Source: Rhodobacter flavimaris
Lineage (GTDB): Bacteria > Pseudomonadota > Alphaproteobacteria > Rhodobacterales > Rhodobacteraceae
Direction: 5' to 3'
Assembly (NCBI RefSeq): GCF_021378075.1
Contig: NZ_JAJUOS010000013.1
Coordinates: forward strand, 1 to 64,000
DNA: 64,000 nucleotides
Shown: in pieces, positions 18,172 through 28,720 of the stretch
Layout of the letters: every line of letters begins with the position of its first letter
Numbering within the stretch: position 1 is the stretch's first letter
Program-made: the position numbers and the translations under genes
The notes under the pieces: model-generated
Database searches by the model: none
What the model was told of the DNA's origin: nothing
What the model saw: only the letters and a program-made list of their open reading frames with translations

Positions 18172-19338
18172 TCAGGCGGCGGGCATCCGATCCTCGACCA
18201 TGCCGGCATACCAGCTGGAGCCGAAGGGGATGGCGTTGTCGTCGAAATTATAGGCGGGATGGTGCACCATCGCCGTATCGCCATTGCCAAGGAAGATATA
18301 GGCGCCGGGGCGAGCGTTGAGCATGTAGCTGAAATCCTCGGCCCCCATTTGCGGCGCGACATTGGCATCGACCTGACCCGAGACCTTCTGTGCAACCTCG
18401 ATCGCGTAGCCGGTGTTTTCGGGGGCGTTGATCGTGACCGGGTAGCCGCGCATGTATTTCACCGCCGCCGTCGCGCCGAAGGCCATTGCCGTGCCCTCGG
18501 CGATCTCGCTGATGCGGCGTTCGACGTAATCCTGAACGGTCGGGTCCATGGTGCGCACGGTGCCCTTGAGGAGCACGGTTTGCGGGATGACGTTATGGGC
18601 CTCGGATTCGGTGCGGAAGGTGCAGACCGAGACCACGACCTGTTTGAGCGGATCGACATTGCGCGAGGCGATGGATTGCAGCGCCACGACGATATGCGAG
18701 GCGACCAGAGTGGTGTCGATCGAGTCATGCGGCTTGGCGGCGTGGCCGCCCTTGCCGGTGACGACGATCTCGAACTGGTCGGCGGCGGCCATCAGCGCGC
18801 CTTCACGGATAGCAAAGCTGCCGACCGGCAGGCCGGGCCAATTGTGCATGCCGTAGACTTCCTGAATGCCGAAGCGGTCCATCATGCCGTCGTTGACCAT
18901 CTCGCGCCCGCCACCGCCGCCCTCTTCGGCGGGCTGGAAGATGACCACGGCGGTGCCGTCGAAGTTGCGCGTCTCGGCCAGGTATTTCGCGGCTCCAAGC
19001 AGCATGGCGGTATGCCCGTCATGACCGCAGGCATGCATCTTGCCGGGCGTCTTCGAGGCATAGTCGAGGCCGGTCGCTTCGTTGATCGGCAGCGCATCCA
19101 TATCGGCGCGCAGGCCGATGACGCGGCCCTTGGTGTCGGTCTTGCCCTTGATCACGCCGACGACGCCGGTGCGGCCGATACCCTCGACCACCTCATCGCA
19201 GCCAAAGCCGCGCAGCAGGTCGGCCACCTTGCCAGCGGTGCGGTGCACCTCGAACAGGATCTCGGGGTTTTCGTGGAAATCGCGGCGCCAGGCGGTGATT
19301 TCGGGCAGAAGCTCGGCGAAGCGGTTCTTGACGGGCAT
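18172..19338 (-). CDS. M20 family metallo-amidohydrolase (hippurate/N-acyl amino acid hydrolase-like)
   Basis: 388 residues from ATG 19338 with GGGAG seven bases upstream. Metal ligands are visible: LRADMDALPI, HACGHDGHTAMLLGAAKYL (Cys and two His) and the EEGGGGG pair, and a closing GAEDFSYML with Asp. This is the M20D branch, which hydrolyses N-acyl or N-aminoacyl bonds. The dimerisation domain sits in the middle. It is the last gene of a minus-strand set (peptidase, flavoprotein, amidohydrolase) beside a dipeptide-type importer, so its job is probably release of amino acids from imported conjugates. Confidence 0.9.
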   Translation of the reverse strand: MPVKNRFAELLPEITAWRRDFHENPEILFEVHRTAGKVADLLRGFGCDEVVEGIGRTGVVGVIKGKTDTKGRVIGLRADMDALPINEATGLDYASKTPGKMHACGHDGHTAMLLGAAKYLAETRNFDGTAVVIFQPAEEGGGGGREMVNDGMMDRFGIQEVYGMHNWPGLPVGSFAIREGALMAAADQFEIVVTGKGGHAAKPHDSIDTTLVASHIVVALQSIASRNVDPLKQVVVSVCTFRTESEAHNVIPQTVLLKGTVRTMDPTVQDYVERRISEIAEGTAMAFGATAAVKYMRGYPVTINAPENTGYAIEVAQKVSGQVDANVAPQMGAEDFSYMLNARPGAYIFLGNGDTAMVHHPAYNFDDNAIPFGSSWYAGMVEDRMPAA

Positions 19339-19398
19339 GAGGGGCTCCCAGATTGTTGGCGCCATCAGCCTGTTACAAAGCCCGGCGCCCCGCAAGGG

Positions 19399-20739
19399 TC
19401 AGAAGGTGGGTCCGAGATCAATTTTTGACCCGTCGGTAAATCTGCCATAGCGGAAGCGGCGCATGTCGTGGCCTGCCGGATGGCCCAGCATCAGGTCGGC
19501 CATGACGCGCCCCACGCCGGGACCGATGCCAAAACCGTGGCCCGAAAGGCCGGTGGCGATCCAGAAGCCGGGGATCGGGCTTTCGTCGAGCACCGGCACC
19601 GTGTCGGGCATCGTGTCGATCATCCCCGCCCATGTCCGGGCAAGCTGCGGGCGGCCGAGCGTCGGGAAGGCCCACGCGAAAGCATCCTGCACTTCGGCCA
19701 GACGCATCATGTTGGGCTGTGGATTGAGAATGCGCAGCGCCTCGAACGGGCTTGGGCCGTCGAATGCCCAATTGCGCGGCGTGGTCCAGCCATCTGGCCA
19801 GCCCTTGCCCGGCGACCAGCCCTTCATCGCGGTCTTCGACAGGTCGCGGCGCATCTGCGGGACGTATTTGAAGAAATGCCGGAAGGCGTCGGGGCCGATG
19901 TAGAAATCGTGCCAGGTGCCCGGCGCAACGGTATAGCTGCCATCGAGCCTGCGCCGCCATGCAAAGACATTGTCGGCGCCCGAGACCTGCGTGACCTCGG
20001 GCAGGGCCACGGTCTGGGCGACCGTCGAGCGCACCAACAGCTGCGGCAAGCCAACCCCGTGGCGGCGCGCAAAAAGCGAGGACCAGGCGCCCCCGGCCAG
20101 CAGAACCTGCTCGGCGGTGATGCGCCCCTGTTCCGTGATGACACCAGCGACACGCCCTGCGGTCAGATCGAGGCCGCGCACCGCGCAATTCTCGACGATA
20201 TGCACGCCCGCCTCGGCGGCCAGACGCGCCAGAATCGGCACCGCAACCCAAGGCTCGGCCCGGGCGTCCGAAGGCGTGATCAGACCGGCGATCCAGCCTG
20301 CCTTGTTCGGGATCCGCTCGCCCAGTTCCTTGGGCGAGAGCAGGTGGCTTTCGACGCCGTGGCTTGCGGCCAGTTCAACCCATCGGGCGTAACCCTCGAC
20401 CGCGTCCCTGTCATGCGTCAGGTAGGCAACGCCGCAGCGGCGAAAGCCAAGCTCGGGGCCGAGGCGGGCGGCGAACCCCTCCCACAGGCGCATCGATTCG
20501 ATCATGATCGGCAGTTCGTCGGGGTCGCGGCGCTGCTGGCGGATCCAGCCCCAGTTGCGGCTGGACTGCTCGCCCGCGATGCGGCCCTTCTCGCACAACA
20601 CCACGCGGCGACCGGCCTGAGCGAGGTGATAGGCGCTCATCACGCCCGCCACACCGCCGCCGATCACGACGACATCGGCCTGCGCGGGCGCGGGGCCGGG
20701 ATAGGTGACGGGCGAGGCCTCGGAGATCACGAAACTCAT
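19399..20739 (-). CDS. FAD-dependent oxidoreductase (D-amino acid oxidase/DadA family)
   Basis: 446 residues from ATG 20739, which overlaps the upstream stop as ATGA. The dinucleotide fold is VVVIGGGVAGVMSAYHLA near residue 25, followed by GRIAGEQSSRNWGWIRQQ, a motif typical of this FAD oxidoreductase subgroup. The C-terminal GHGFGIGPGVGRVMADLM closes the FAD site. Family enzymes oxidise secondary or D-amino groups. Coupled translation with the ArgE-like peptidase suggests the two act on the same compound, perhaps deacylation followed by amine oxidation (inference). Confidence 0.88.
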   Translation of the reverse strand: MSFVISEASPVTYPGPAPAQADVVVIGGGVAGVMSAYHLAQAGRRVVLCEKGRIAGEQSSRNWGWIRQQRRDPDELPIMIESMRLWEGFAARLGPELGFRRCGVAYLTHDRDAVEGYARWVELAASHGVESHLLSPKELGERIPNKAGWIAGLITPSDARAEPWVAVPILARLAAEAGVHIVENCAVRGLDLTAGRVAGVITEQGRITAEQVLLAGGAWSSLFARRHGVGLPQLLVRSTVAQTVALPEVTQVSGADNVFAWRRRLDGSYTVAPGTWHDFYIGPDAFRHFFKYVPQMRRDLSKTAMKGWSPGKGWPDGWTTPRNWAFDGPSPFEALRILNPQPNMMRLAEVQDAFAWAFPTLGRPQLARTWAGMIDTMPDTVPVLDESPIPGFWIATGLSGHGFGIGPGVGRVMADLMLGHPAGHDMRRFRYGRFTDGSKIDLGPTF

Positions 20740-21890
20740 GCGCAGAGCCTTTCGATCAGGTCTTCCATGAAGGCCCAGCCGGCCTCGAATTGCGACAAAT
20801 CCAGCCATTCGTCGGGCTTATGGGCCTGCTCGATGTCACCCGGGCCGCAGACCACGGCCGACCAGCCGCGCACCTGGAACTGGCCTGCCTCAGTGCCGTA
20901 GCTGACGACCTGACTGCCATTGTCGCCGGTGATCGCGCGCACAAGGGTTTCCGCCGCGCCATCCACTTCGGGGGCGAGTCCGGGCAGCGCGAACCGCTCC
21001 TCGACCTCGATCCAGGCGTCGGGATGAACCGCCTTCATACCCGCCTCGACCTCGGCCACCTTGGTCAGGAAGGCGCGGCGCCAGTCCTCGGGGTCTTCGC
21101 CAGGCAAGACGCGGAAATCGACGCCGAATTCGCACAGGCCCGCGGTGATGTTATGCGCCGTGCCGCCGCGGATCTCGCCGGTATGCACCGTCGTCCAGGG
21201 CGGCACGAAGGGCGAGGCTTTCGCCGCCGCCTGCCCCTTGGCGTTCATCTCATTGACCCACATCAGGATCTTGGCGCCTTCGAGGATCGCGCTGACGCCC
21301 GTGTGCATGATCGAGCTGTGAACCTCGTGCCCATGCACCTTCAACCAGAAGGCCAGCCCGCCCTTGTGGCCGGTGACCGCCTTCATCATCGTAGGCTCGC
21401 CCACCACCACCGCCGAGGCGTGCGGCAGGCCTGCCATCGCCTCGATCATCGGGATGCAGCCGATGCAGCCCAGTTCCTCGTCATGGCTGAGCGCAATCTG
21501 CAAGGGGCGCTTGAGCGGACGCCGCACCGCTGCAGCCATCGCCGCCAACGCCAACGCGTCGAAGCCCTTCATGTCGCACACGCCGCGCCCGTAAAGACGC
21601 CCCTCGCGCTCGACCACTGTCCAGGGGTCCGAAGCCCAGTCCTGCCCCTCAACCGGCACCACATCGGTATGGCCCGACAGCACCACGCCGCCGGGAACGG
21701 CAGGGCCGACCTGCGCGAACAGGCTCGCCTTCGCCGGTTGCGCCGGGTCGGGCACCTTGGTGACGGCGATTCCCTGCTCTTTCAGCCAGTCGGCGACCCA
21801 GTCGATCAGATCGAGGTTGCTGTCGCGACTGACCGTGCGGAACGCTACGAGGCGGTCAAGAAGGCTGCGGGCGGTCGCCATGTCTGTCAT
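20736..21890 (-). CDS. argE: Acetylornithine deacetylase family (M20)
   Basis: 384 residues from ATG 21890, preceded by AGGAG at seven bases. Zinc site residues: SGHTDVVPVEGQDW, GRGVCDMKGFDAL, SHDEELGCIG and VGEPTMMKAVTGHKGG. It is the ArgE branch (alphaproteobacterial type). Its place in an operon with a flavoprotein and an amidohydrolase, beside a peptide importer rather than arg genes, suggests it may deacylate another N-acyl amino acid; the symbol is by similarity only. First gene of the minus-strand operon. Confidence 0.88.
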   Translation of the reverse strand: MTDMATARSLLDRLVAFRTVSRDSNLDLIDWVADWLKEQGIAVTKVPDPAQPAKASLFAQVGPAVPGGVVLSGHTDVVPVEGQDWASDPWTVVEREGRLYGRGVCDMKGFDALALAAMAAAVRRPLKRPLQIALSHDEELGCIGCIPMIEAMAGLPHASAVVVGEPTMMKAVTGHKGGLAFWLKVHGHEVHSSIMHTGVSAILEGAKILMWVNEMNAKGQAAAKASPFVPPWTTVHTGEIRGGTAHNITAGLCEFGVDFRVLPGEDPEDWRRAFLTKVAEVEAGMKAVHPDAWIEVEERFALPGLAPEVDGAAETLVRAITGDNGSQVVSYGTEAGQFQVRGWSAVVCGPGDIEQAHKPDEWLDLSQFEAGWAFMEDLIERLCA

Positions 21891-22006
21891 CGGTTTCTCC
21901 TTTGCGCGCAAGCTGCTCCTGCGGCCAAGGGGCCGTCAACCCCCACCCCGCGAAACGCCGCCATGCGAGATGCTCCAGTCACCGCATCCAGAATCGTGCT
22001 TGCGCG

Positions 22007-22038
22007 TTTGATCAAAATCTCTAACACTCGGTCAAATA
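22007..22038. promoter_or_regulatory. Candidate operator in the divergent argE/dpp promoter region
   Basis: TTTGATCAAA at 22007-22016 is a perfect 10-bp palindrome, and GGTCAAAT follows at about 22030-22037 as a related half-site. They lie in the 225-base space between the divergent peptidase and dipeptide-transport operons, where a shared regulator would bind. No regulator gene is adjacent. Confidence 0.35.
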
Positions 22039-22115
22039 TTCTCGACCAGGCCAAGCCTGCGGGAAAGAACGCGACAGTAAAAATACTGCGAATACAACTG
22101 ACTTGGGGGTCACAT

Positions 22116-23127
22116 ATGCCCGATGGGGCGCTGCCTGTGCTCGATGTTTCGGGCCTGAAGACGATTTTCAGGACCCGTGGTGGCGAAGTCCACGCCGTCA
22201 ATTCCGTTTCATTCGATCTGCGTCCGGGGGAGCTTCTGGGCGTTGTGGGCGAGTCCGGCTCGGGCAAGTCCGTGACGATGATGTCGCTGATCGGCCTGTT
22301 GCCCACGCCGCCCGCCGAGGTGCGCGATGGCCGGGTAATGTTCGACGGCAAGGACCTGCTGCATTGCACCCCGGCCGAGTTGCGCGCCGTGCGTGGCCCC
22401 GGCATCGGCTTCATCTTCCAGGACCCGATGACCTCGCTCAACCCGGTCTTCACCGTGGGCTACCAGCTGCGCGAGCCGCTGATGAAGCACATGGGCATGA
22501 CCAAGGCGCAGGCGCAGGTCCGCGCCAAAGAGTTGCTCGAACTCGTGGGCATCCCGGATGCCGAGCGGAGGCTGCGCGACTTCCCGCACCAGTTCTCGGG
22601 CGGGATGCGCCAGCGCGTGATGATCGCCATCGCGCTGGCCTGCGATCCCAAGGTGCTGATCGCGGATGAGCCTACGACCGCGCTGGACGTCACCATCCAG
22701 GCACAGATCCTCGAACTGGTGAAAGAGCTGCGCCAGAAACTGGGCATGGCGATTGTCTGGATCACCCATGACCTTGGCGTGATCGCCGGTATCGCCGACC
22801 GCATCATGGTCATGTATGGCGGCCAGGTGGTCGAGCAGGGCCCAGTGTCCGAGGTCTTCCACAAGCCGCGCCACCCCTATACCCGCGCGCTGCTCAAGAC
22901 CGTGCCAAGCGTGCGCGGCGAGCGCACCGCGAAGCTTTCCGTGATCGAGGGCCAGCCGCCGATCCTGCGCGATGCGCCCTCGGCTTGCCCCTTCCGCGAC
23001 CGCTGCGCCCAGGCCTTCGATCGCTGCGCGTCCGAGAACCCCGCACGCACACCCGTCGGCCCCGGCCATGACGCCGCCTGCTTCTGGGATTTCGACGCCG
23101 ACGCCCCCCGCACGCACGAGGCCGCCC

Positions 23128-23135
<8 letters not shown>
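22116..23135 (+). CDS. Dipeptide/oligopeptide ABC transporter ATP-binding protein (DppD type)
   Basis: 339 residues from ATG 22116. Walker A is [15 protein letters not shown]; the signature is [16 protein letters not shown], and Walker B is [13 protein letters not shown]. The C-terminal oligopeptide-family extension with cysteines ([16 protein letters not shown]) coordinates an iron-sulfur cluster in relatives. It is the first gene of a five-gene importer and overlaps the next gene by eight bases. Confidence 0.95.
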
Positions 23136-24126
<991 letters not shown>

Positions 24127-24166
24127 ACGGCGGCACTGAAATTCGATCCAACAAGGAGAGGTTTGT

Positions 24167-25870
24167 ATGAAACTCAAGACAATCCTGATGGGCGCGGCGG
24201 CAACGCTGGCCCTCGCGCCGGCGGCCTTCGCCGAGCGCGGCAGCGACGGCCAGGTCAATGTGATCTACTGGCAGGCGCCCTCGACGCTGAACCCCTATCT
24301 GTCGTCGGGCACCAAAGACGTCGAAGCCTCGTCGCTCGTGCTTGAGCCCTTCGCGGGCTTCAACGAAACGGGCGTGGTCATCCCGCGCCTTGTCACCGAA
24401 GTCCCGAGCCTCGATAACGGCGGCATCTCGGAAGACCTCAAGACGATCACCTGGCACATCACGCCGGGCATCCTGTGGTCGGACGGCACGCCCCTGACCG
24501 CCGCGGACGCGGTCTTCACCTATGAATATTGCACCCATCCCGAGGGCGGCTGCGCCCAGGAAGCCCGCTACGAGGGCATCGAGATGGTCGAGGCGGTTGA
24601 CGACCTGACGGTGAAAATCACCTACAAGGAACCGCGCCCCAACCCGTTCACCGCCTTCACCGGTGCAACCTCGCCGATCCTGCAAAAGGCGCAGTTCGCC
24701 AACTGCCTCGGCGCGGCGGCCTCGTCCTGCACCGATCAGAACTTCATGCCGATCGGCACCGGCCCGTTCAAGGTCACCGAGTTCAAGACGAACGACGTGA
24801 TCCAGATGGAAGCTAACCCGAACTACCGTGACCCGGCCAAACCTGCGTTCTCGAACCTCACGCTCAAGGGCGGCGGCGACGCGGCCGCGGCGGGCCGTTC
24901 GGTTCTGGAAACCGGCGAATTCGACTACGCTTGGAACCTGCAACTTGCGCCCGACGTGCTGGCCGGCATGGAAGCCGCCGGCAAGGGCAAGCTGGTCGTG
25001 GGCTTCGGCACGCTCGTTGAGCGCATCGAGATGAACATGACCGACCCCTCGCCGGAACTGGCTGAGGGTGAGCGTTCGACCGCCAAGCACGCGCATCCGT
25101 TCCTGTCGGATATCCGTGTGCGCACCGCGCTGTCGAAAGCCATCGACCGCGAGATCCTGGTCGAGATCGGCTACGGCCAGGCTGGTCGCCCGACCTGCAA
25201 CCTGGTGCCCGCCCCTGCGATGTTCGCCTCGGACAACACCGACTGCCTGACGCAGGACGTCGAGGGCGCCAAGGCGCTGCTGGACGAAGCCGGTTGGACC
25301 GACAGCGACGGCGACGGCATCCGCGACAAGGATGGCAAGAAGCTGAGCGTCCTTTACCAGACCTCGACCAACGCCGTGCGGCAGGACTTCCAGTCGATCA
25401 TCAAGCAGTGGTGGAACGACATCGGCGTCGAGGTCGAGCTGAAGAACATCGACGGCTCGGTCTATTTCGGCGGTGACGCGGGTTCGCCCGACACCTTCCA
25501 GAAGTTCTATGCCGACGTCGAGATGTACGCCAACAACTTCGACGGCACCGACCCCGAGCCCTACCTCGCCCAGTACACCTGCGAGAAGGCACCGAAGCCC
25601 GAGAACCAGTGGCAGGGCGAGAATATCAACCGCTTCTGCTCGGAAGAGTATGACGCCCTCGTCGTCGAGCTCGGCAAGACCGGTGACATCGAGAAGCGCG
25701 CCGAACTGGCCAAGAAGATGAACGACATGCTGACCAAAGACAGCATGGTCGTCGTGCCGCTGGTCGATCGTGGCCGCGTCTCGGCCCATTCCAACACCCT
25801 CGGCGGCGTTGTCCTGAACACCTGGGACTCGGAGCTGTGGAACGCCTCCGACTGGTACCGGATGAAGTGA
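24167..25870 (+). CDS. Peptide-type ABC transporter substrate-binding protein (SBP family 5)
   Basis: 567 residues with AGGAGAGG seven bases upstream. A Sec signal peptide (MKLKTILMGAAATLALAPAAFA) directs it to the periplasm. Family 5 features include LNPYLSSGTKDVEASSLVLE, an EYCTHPEGGCAQ loop, and KAIDREILVEIGYGQAGRP. At 567 residues it is longer than typical DppA, and four cysteines in the region 520-690 (bp 24530-24730) could form disulfides. The nature of the ligand is not evident: peptide, opine or N-acyl amino acid are possible. Two tandem hairpins follow the stop. Confidence 0.93.
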   Translation: MKLKTILMGAAATLALAPAAFAERGSDGQVNVIYWQAPSTLNPYLSSGTKDVEASSLVLEPFAGFNETGVVIPRLVTEVPSLDNGGISEDLKTITWHITPGILWSDGTPLTAADAVFTYEYCTHPEGGCAQEARYEGIEMVEAVDDLTVKITYKEPRPNPFTAFTGATSPILQKAQFANCLGAAASSCTDQNFMPIGTGPFKVTEFKTNDVIQMEANPNYRDPAKPAFSNLTLKGGGDAAAAGRSVLETGEFDYAWNLQLAPDVLAGMEAAGKGKLVVGFGTLVERIEMNMTDPSPELAEGERSTAKHAHPFLSDIRVRTALSKAIDREILVEIGYGQAGRPTCNLVPAPAMFASDNTDCLTQDVEGAKALLDEAGWTDSDGDGIRDKDGKKLSVLYQTSTNAVRQDFQSIIKQWWNDIGVEVELKNIDGSVYFGGDAGSPDTFQKFYADVEMYANNFDGTDPEPYLAQYTCEKAPKPENQWQGENINRFCSEEYDALVVELGKTGDIEKRAELAKKMNDMLTKDSMVVVPLVDRGRVSAHSNTLGGVVLNTWDSELWNASDWYRMK

Positions 25871-25880
25871 TCTGAACCTT

Positions 25881-25933
25881 GGGTCCGACCGCCATCGGCG
25901 GTCGGACCCGGGGCGGCCGCCACAGGCGGCCGC
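25881..25933 (+). promoter_or_regulatory. Two tandem intercistronic stem-loops after the binding-protein gene
   Basis: GGGTCCGACCGCC at 25881-25893 pairs perfectly with 25897-25909 (13-bp stem, three-base loop). A second stem, GCGGCCGCC at 25913-25921 with 25925-25933, follows at once. Neither has a T-run. Such elements between a binding-protein gene and its permease genes usually protect the upstream mRNA and lower downstream expression (family knowledge applied by inference). Confidence 0.8.
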
Positions 25934-25977
25934 GCCCCCGCCCACCCCCGATCAAAGAGACATGCCCCGAGGCGCCG

Positions 25978-26985
25978 ATGTTCACATTCACCCTGAGACG
26001 GCTTTTGATAGCCATCCCGACGCTTCTGATCATCTCTCTGGTGATCTTCCTTTTGCTTGAGGCCGCCCCCGGCGACCCGCTTGGCGAGGTGCCTCTGACG
26101 GTCCCCCCCGAGGTCAAGGCCAAGATGCGCGAGGCGCTCGGCCTGAATTCGGCCTGGTATGTGCGCTACCTGCTTTGGCTCAAGCAGTTCTTCTGGGTCG
26201 AGCCCGTGCATCTGTGGGACGCCCTCTTTGGCACCTCCTACGGTGAGGGGATGCAGCGCGTCATCTCGTTCCAGTCGCGCCAGCCGGTGATGCAGATCAT
26301 CGCCGAGCGCCTGCCCCAGACCCTGATCGTCGTGGGCCTTGCCTATGTCGTGGGCGTGCTGATCGCGCTCCCGATCGGCATCATCTCGGCCTACCGGCAG
26401 TATTCGTGGTTCGACAATATCGGCACGTTCATCTCTATGATCGGCTTTTCGGTGCCGACCTTCTTCACCGGCGTCGTTCTGATCATCGTCTTCGCGGTCA
26501 AGCTGCACTGGTTCCCCTCGGTCTATGACACCACCTTGCAAGTGACCGACTGGGCGAGCTTCAAAGCGCAGATCCGCCAGATGGTCATGCCGGTAACGGT
26601 GCTTGCGCTGTACAACGCCGCCCAGATCAGCCGCTTCATGCGGGCCTCGATGCTCGACAACCTCGGGCAGGATTATGTGCGCACCGCCCGCGCCAAGGGC
26701 CTGACCGAGAAGGTCGTCGTGCTGATCCACGTTCTGCGCAACTCGCTGATCCCAGTCGTCACCGTAATCGCGCTTGGCGTGCCCACGATCTTCGGCGGCG
26801 CGATCATCACCGAGCAGGTCTTCAAGGTGAACGGCCTCGGTCAGCAGCTGATCCTGTCGATCCACGCCAATGACATGCCGATGGTCATGACGCTGACCTT
26901 CATCTTCGCGATCCTGATCGTACTCTTCAACCTGGTTGCTGACCTGCTCTACGGCATCCTCGACCCGAGAATTCGCTATGACTGA
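25978..26985 (+). CDS. Dipeptide/oligopeptide ABC transporter permease (DppB type)
   Basis: 335 residues from ATG 25978. Starts MFTFTLRRLLIAIPTLLIIS, the typical DppB beginning, with six membrane segments and an EAAPGDP periplasmic loop. The inner-membrane ATPase contact loop reads MRASMLDNLGQDYVRTARAKG. It overlaps the next gene by eight bases. Confidence 0.95.
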   Translation: MFTFTLRRLLIAIPTLLIISLVIFLLLEAAPGDPLGEVPLTVPPEVKAKMREALGLNSAWYVRYLLWLKQFFWVEPVHLWDALFGTSYGEGMQRVISFQSRQPVMQIIAERLPQTLIVVGLAYVVGVLIALPIGIISAYRQYSWFDNIGTFISMIGFSVPTFFTGVVLIIVFAVKLHWFPSVYDTTLQVTDWASFKAQIRQMVMPVTVLALYNAAQISRFMRASMLDNLGQDYVRTARAKGLTEKVVVLIHVLRNSLIPVVTVIALGVPTIFGGAIITEQVFKVNGLGQQLILSIHANDMPMVMTLTFIFAILIVLFNLVADLLYGILDPRIRYD

Positions 26986-27919
26986 GACCGACAAGGCATC
27001 TGCGGCCGCCCAACCCTCGGGGGCGAGTCTGTCCTACCGCCCGCCGCGTAGCCAGTGGTGGGACGTCTGGGATCAGTTCAAGACGCATAAAGGCGCACTG
27101 ATCGGCCTGACGATCTTCGTGCTGATCCTGGCCGCGATCGTGATCGGGCCAATGCTCTGGACGATCGAGCCGACCTATGTGGACCTGCGCGCGCGCAACA
27201 AGGGCTTCTCGATGGCGCATCCCTTCGGCACCGACCAATTGGGCCGCGATATCCTTGCGCGGATGATGGCGGGTGGAAAGGTATCGATCTCGGTCGGCAT
27301 GACGGCCATGGCGCTGTCGATCCTTCTGGGCACCACGATCGGCGTGCTGGCGGGCTATTTCAAACACCTCGAAGGGCCGTTGATGCGGATGACGGACCTG
27401 TTCCTTGCCCTGCCTCTGCTGCCGCTTCTGCTGCTGATGGTGACGCTGTTCCGCGACCCGTTGTCAAAAAGCTTTGGCCCCGAAGGCGGCATCTTCCTGT
27501 TGATCGTATCCGCCATCGGCGCGACCTCATGGATGCAGACAGCGCGGATCGTGCGCGGCGAGGTTCTGGGCCTCAAGGAGCGCGAATTTGTGCTGGCCGC
27601 CCGCTCGATCGGCACACCGTCGCGGCGGATGATAACAAGGCATATCCTGCCCAACGTGCTCTCGCCGATCATGGTCTCGGCCACGCTTGGCATCGCCAGC
27701 GCGATCATCACCGAATCCGCTCTGTCCTTCCTGGGCCTTGGCTTCCCGCCGGATTTCCCGACTTGGGGGCGCCTGCTGTTCGATGCCGTCGATCAGATGC
27801 AGCTTTACCCCTCGCGCGTGATCCTGCCCGGCGTTGCGATCTCGCTGACCGTGCTGTCGGTCAACTATATCGGCGACGGGTTGCGCGATGCGCTCGACCC
27901 GCGCATCCGGGGCCGCTGA
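26978..27919 (+). CDS. Dipeptide/oligopeptide ABC transporter permease (DppC type)
   Basis: 313 residues. An N-terminal cytoplasmic stretch with RSQWWDVWDQFKTHKGALIG precedes six membrane segments. The LGTDQLGRDI-type motif is present as FGTDQLGRDILARMM, and the EAA loop is VLGLKEREFVLAARSIG. Last gene of the importer; an intrinsic terminator follows. Confidence 0.95.
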   Translation: MTETDKASAAAQPSGASLSYRPPRSQWWDVWDQFKTHKGALIGLTIFVLILAAIVIGPMLWTIEPTYVDLRARNKGFSMAHPFGTDQLGRDILARMMAGGKVSISVGMTAMALSILLGTTIGVLAGYFKHLEGPLMRMTDLFLALPLLPLLLLMVTLFRDPLSKSFGPEGGIFLLIVSAIGATSWMQTARIVRGEVLGLKEREFVLAARSIGTPSRRMITRHILPNVLSPIMVSATLGIASAIITESALSFLGLGFPPDFPTWGRLLFDAVDQMQLYPSRVILPGVAISLTVLSVNYIGDGLRDALDPRIRGR

Positions 27920-27934
27920 GCGCCCCAGAACCTT

Positions 27935-27963
27935 GGCCCGGAGCTCACGTTCCGGGCCTTTTT
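27935..27963 (+). terminator. Intrinsic terminator of the dipeptide-type importer operon
   Basis: GGCCCGGA (27935-27942) pairs with TCCGGGCC (27951-27958) and is followed directly by five T. It lies 15 bases after the last permease gene. Confidence 0.9.
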
Positions 27964-28012
27964 CTTGCGCGAAATCATGGAAACGTCACTCCCGGCACGG
28001 TAGCCTTCGGCC

Positions 28013-28720
28013 ATGAGCATACCTGTCCTGCGCACCGAAGACATCACTCGCATCTACCGCACCGGCGCGGTCGAGGTGCAGGCGCTGCGCGGCGTCACGA
28101 TGGAACTGTCCGAGGGCGAGATGGTCGTGCTGCTTGGCGCATCGGGGTCGGGCAAGTCGACCCTGCTCAACATTCTCGGCGCGCTCGACCTGCCAACCTC
28201 GGGGCGCGTGTTCTTCCGTGACCTCGAACTCACCCGCGCCTCCGACCGCGAGCTGACCCGCTTTCGGCGCGAGCACGTGGGCTTCGTCTTCCAGTTCTAC
28301 AACCTGATGCCCGCCCTGACCGCGCGCGAGAACGTGGCGTTGGTGACCGAGATCTCGGAAGACCCGATGCGCCCCGAAGAGGCGCTGGAGCGCGTGGGTC
28401 TTGGCCACCGGCTCGATCACTTCCCGGCCGAACTGTCGGGCGGCGAACAGCAGCGTGTAGCCATCGCCCGCGCCATCGCCAAGCGCCCCGAACTTCTGCT
28501 CTGCGATGAGCCGACCGGGGCGCTCGACAGTGCCACGGGCGTCAGCGTGCTTGAGGCTCTGTGCGAGGTGAACCGCGATCTTGGCACCGCGACCGCGCTG
28601 ATCACCCATAACGCTGGCATCCAGGCCATCGCGCATCGCGTCATCCATATTGCCGACGGCCAGATCGCGCGCGAAGAGATCAACGCCACCCGCGTCGATC
28701 CGAAGGAGATCACATGGTAA
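28013..28720 (+). CDS. ABC transporter ATP-binding protein (MacB/LolD type)
   Basis: 235 residues. Walker A is GASGSGKST; the Q-loop region is [18 protein letters not shown]; the signature is [16 protein letters not shown], and Walker B is [12 protein letters not shown]. This is the type VII transporter ATPase class that powers FtsX-like permeases. No strong Shine-Dalgarno is visible before ATG 28013. Overlaps the permease gene by seven bases. Confidence 0.93.
   Translation: MSIPVLRTEDITRIYRTGAVEVQALRGVTMELSEGEMVVLLGASGSGKSTLLNILGALDLPTSGRVFFRDLELTRASDRELTRFRREHVGFVFQFYNLMPALTARENVALVTEISEDPMRPEEALERVGLGHRLDHFPAELSGGEQQRVAIARAIAKRPELLLCDEPTGALDSATGVSVLEALCEVNRDLGTATALITHNAGIQAIAHRVIHIADGQIAREEINATRVDPKEITW

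Noticed and set aside
18043..19428. A 461-codon open frame on the plus strand
   Set aside because: Antisense to the M20 amidohydrolase, which has all its metal ligands.
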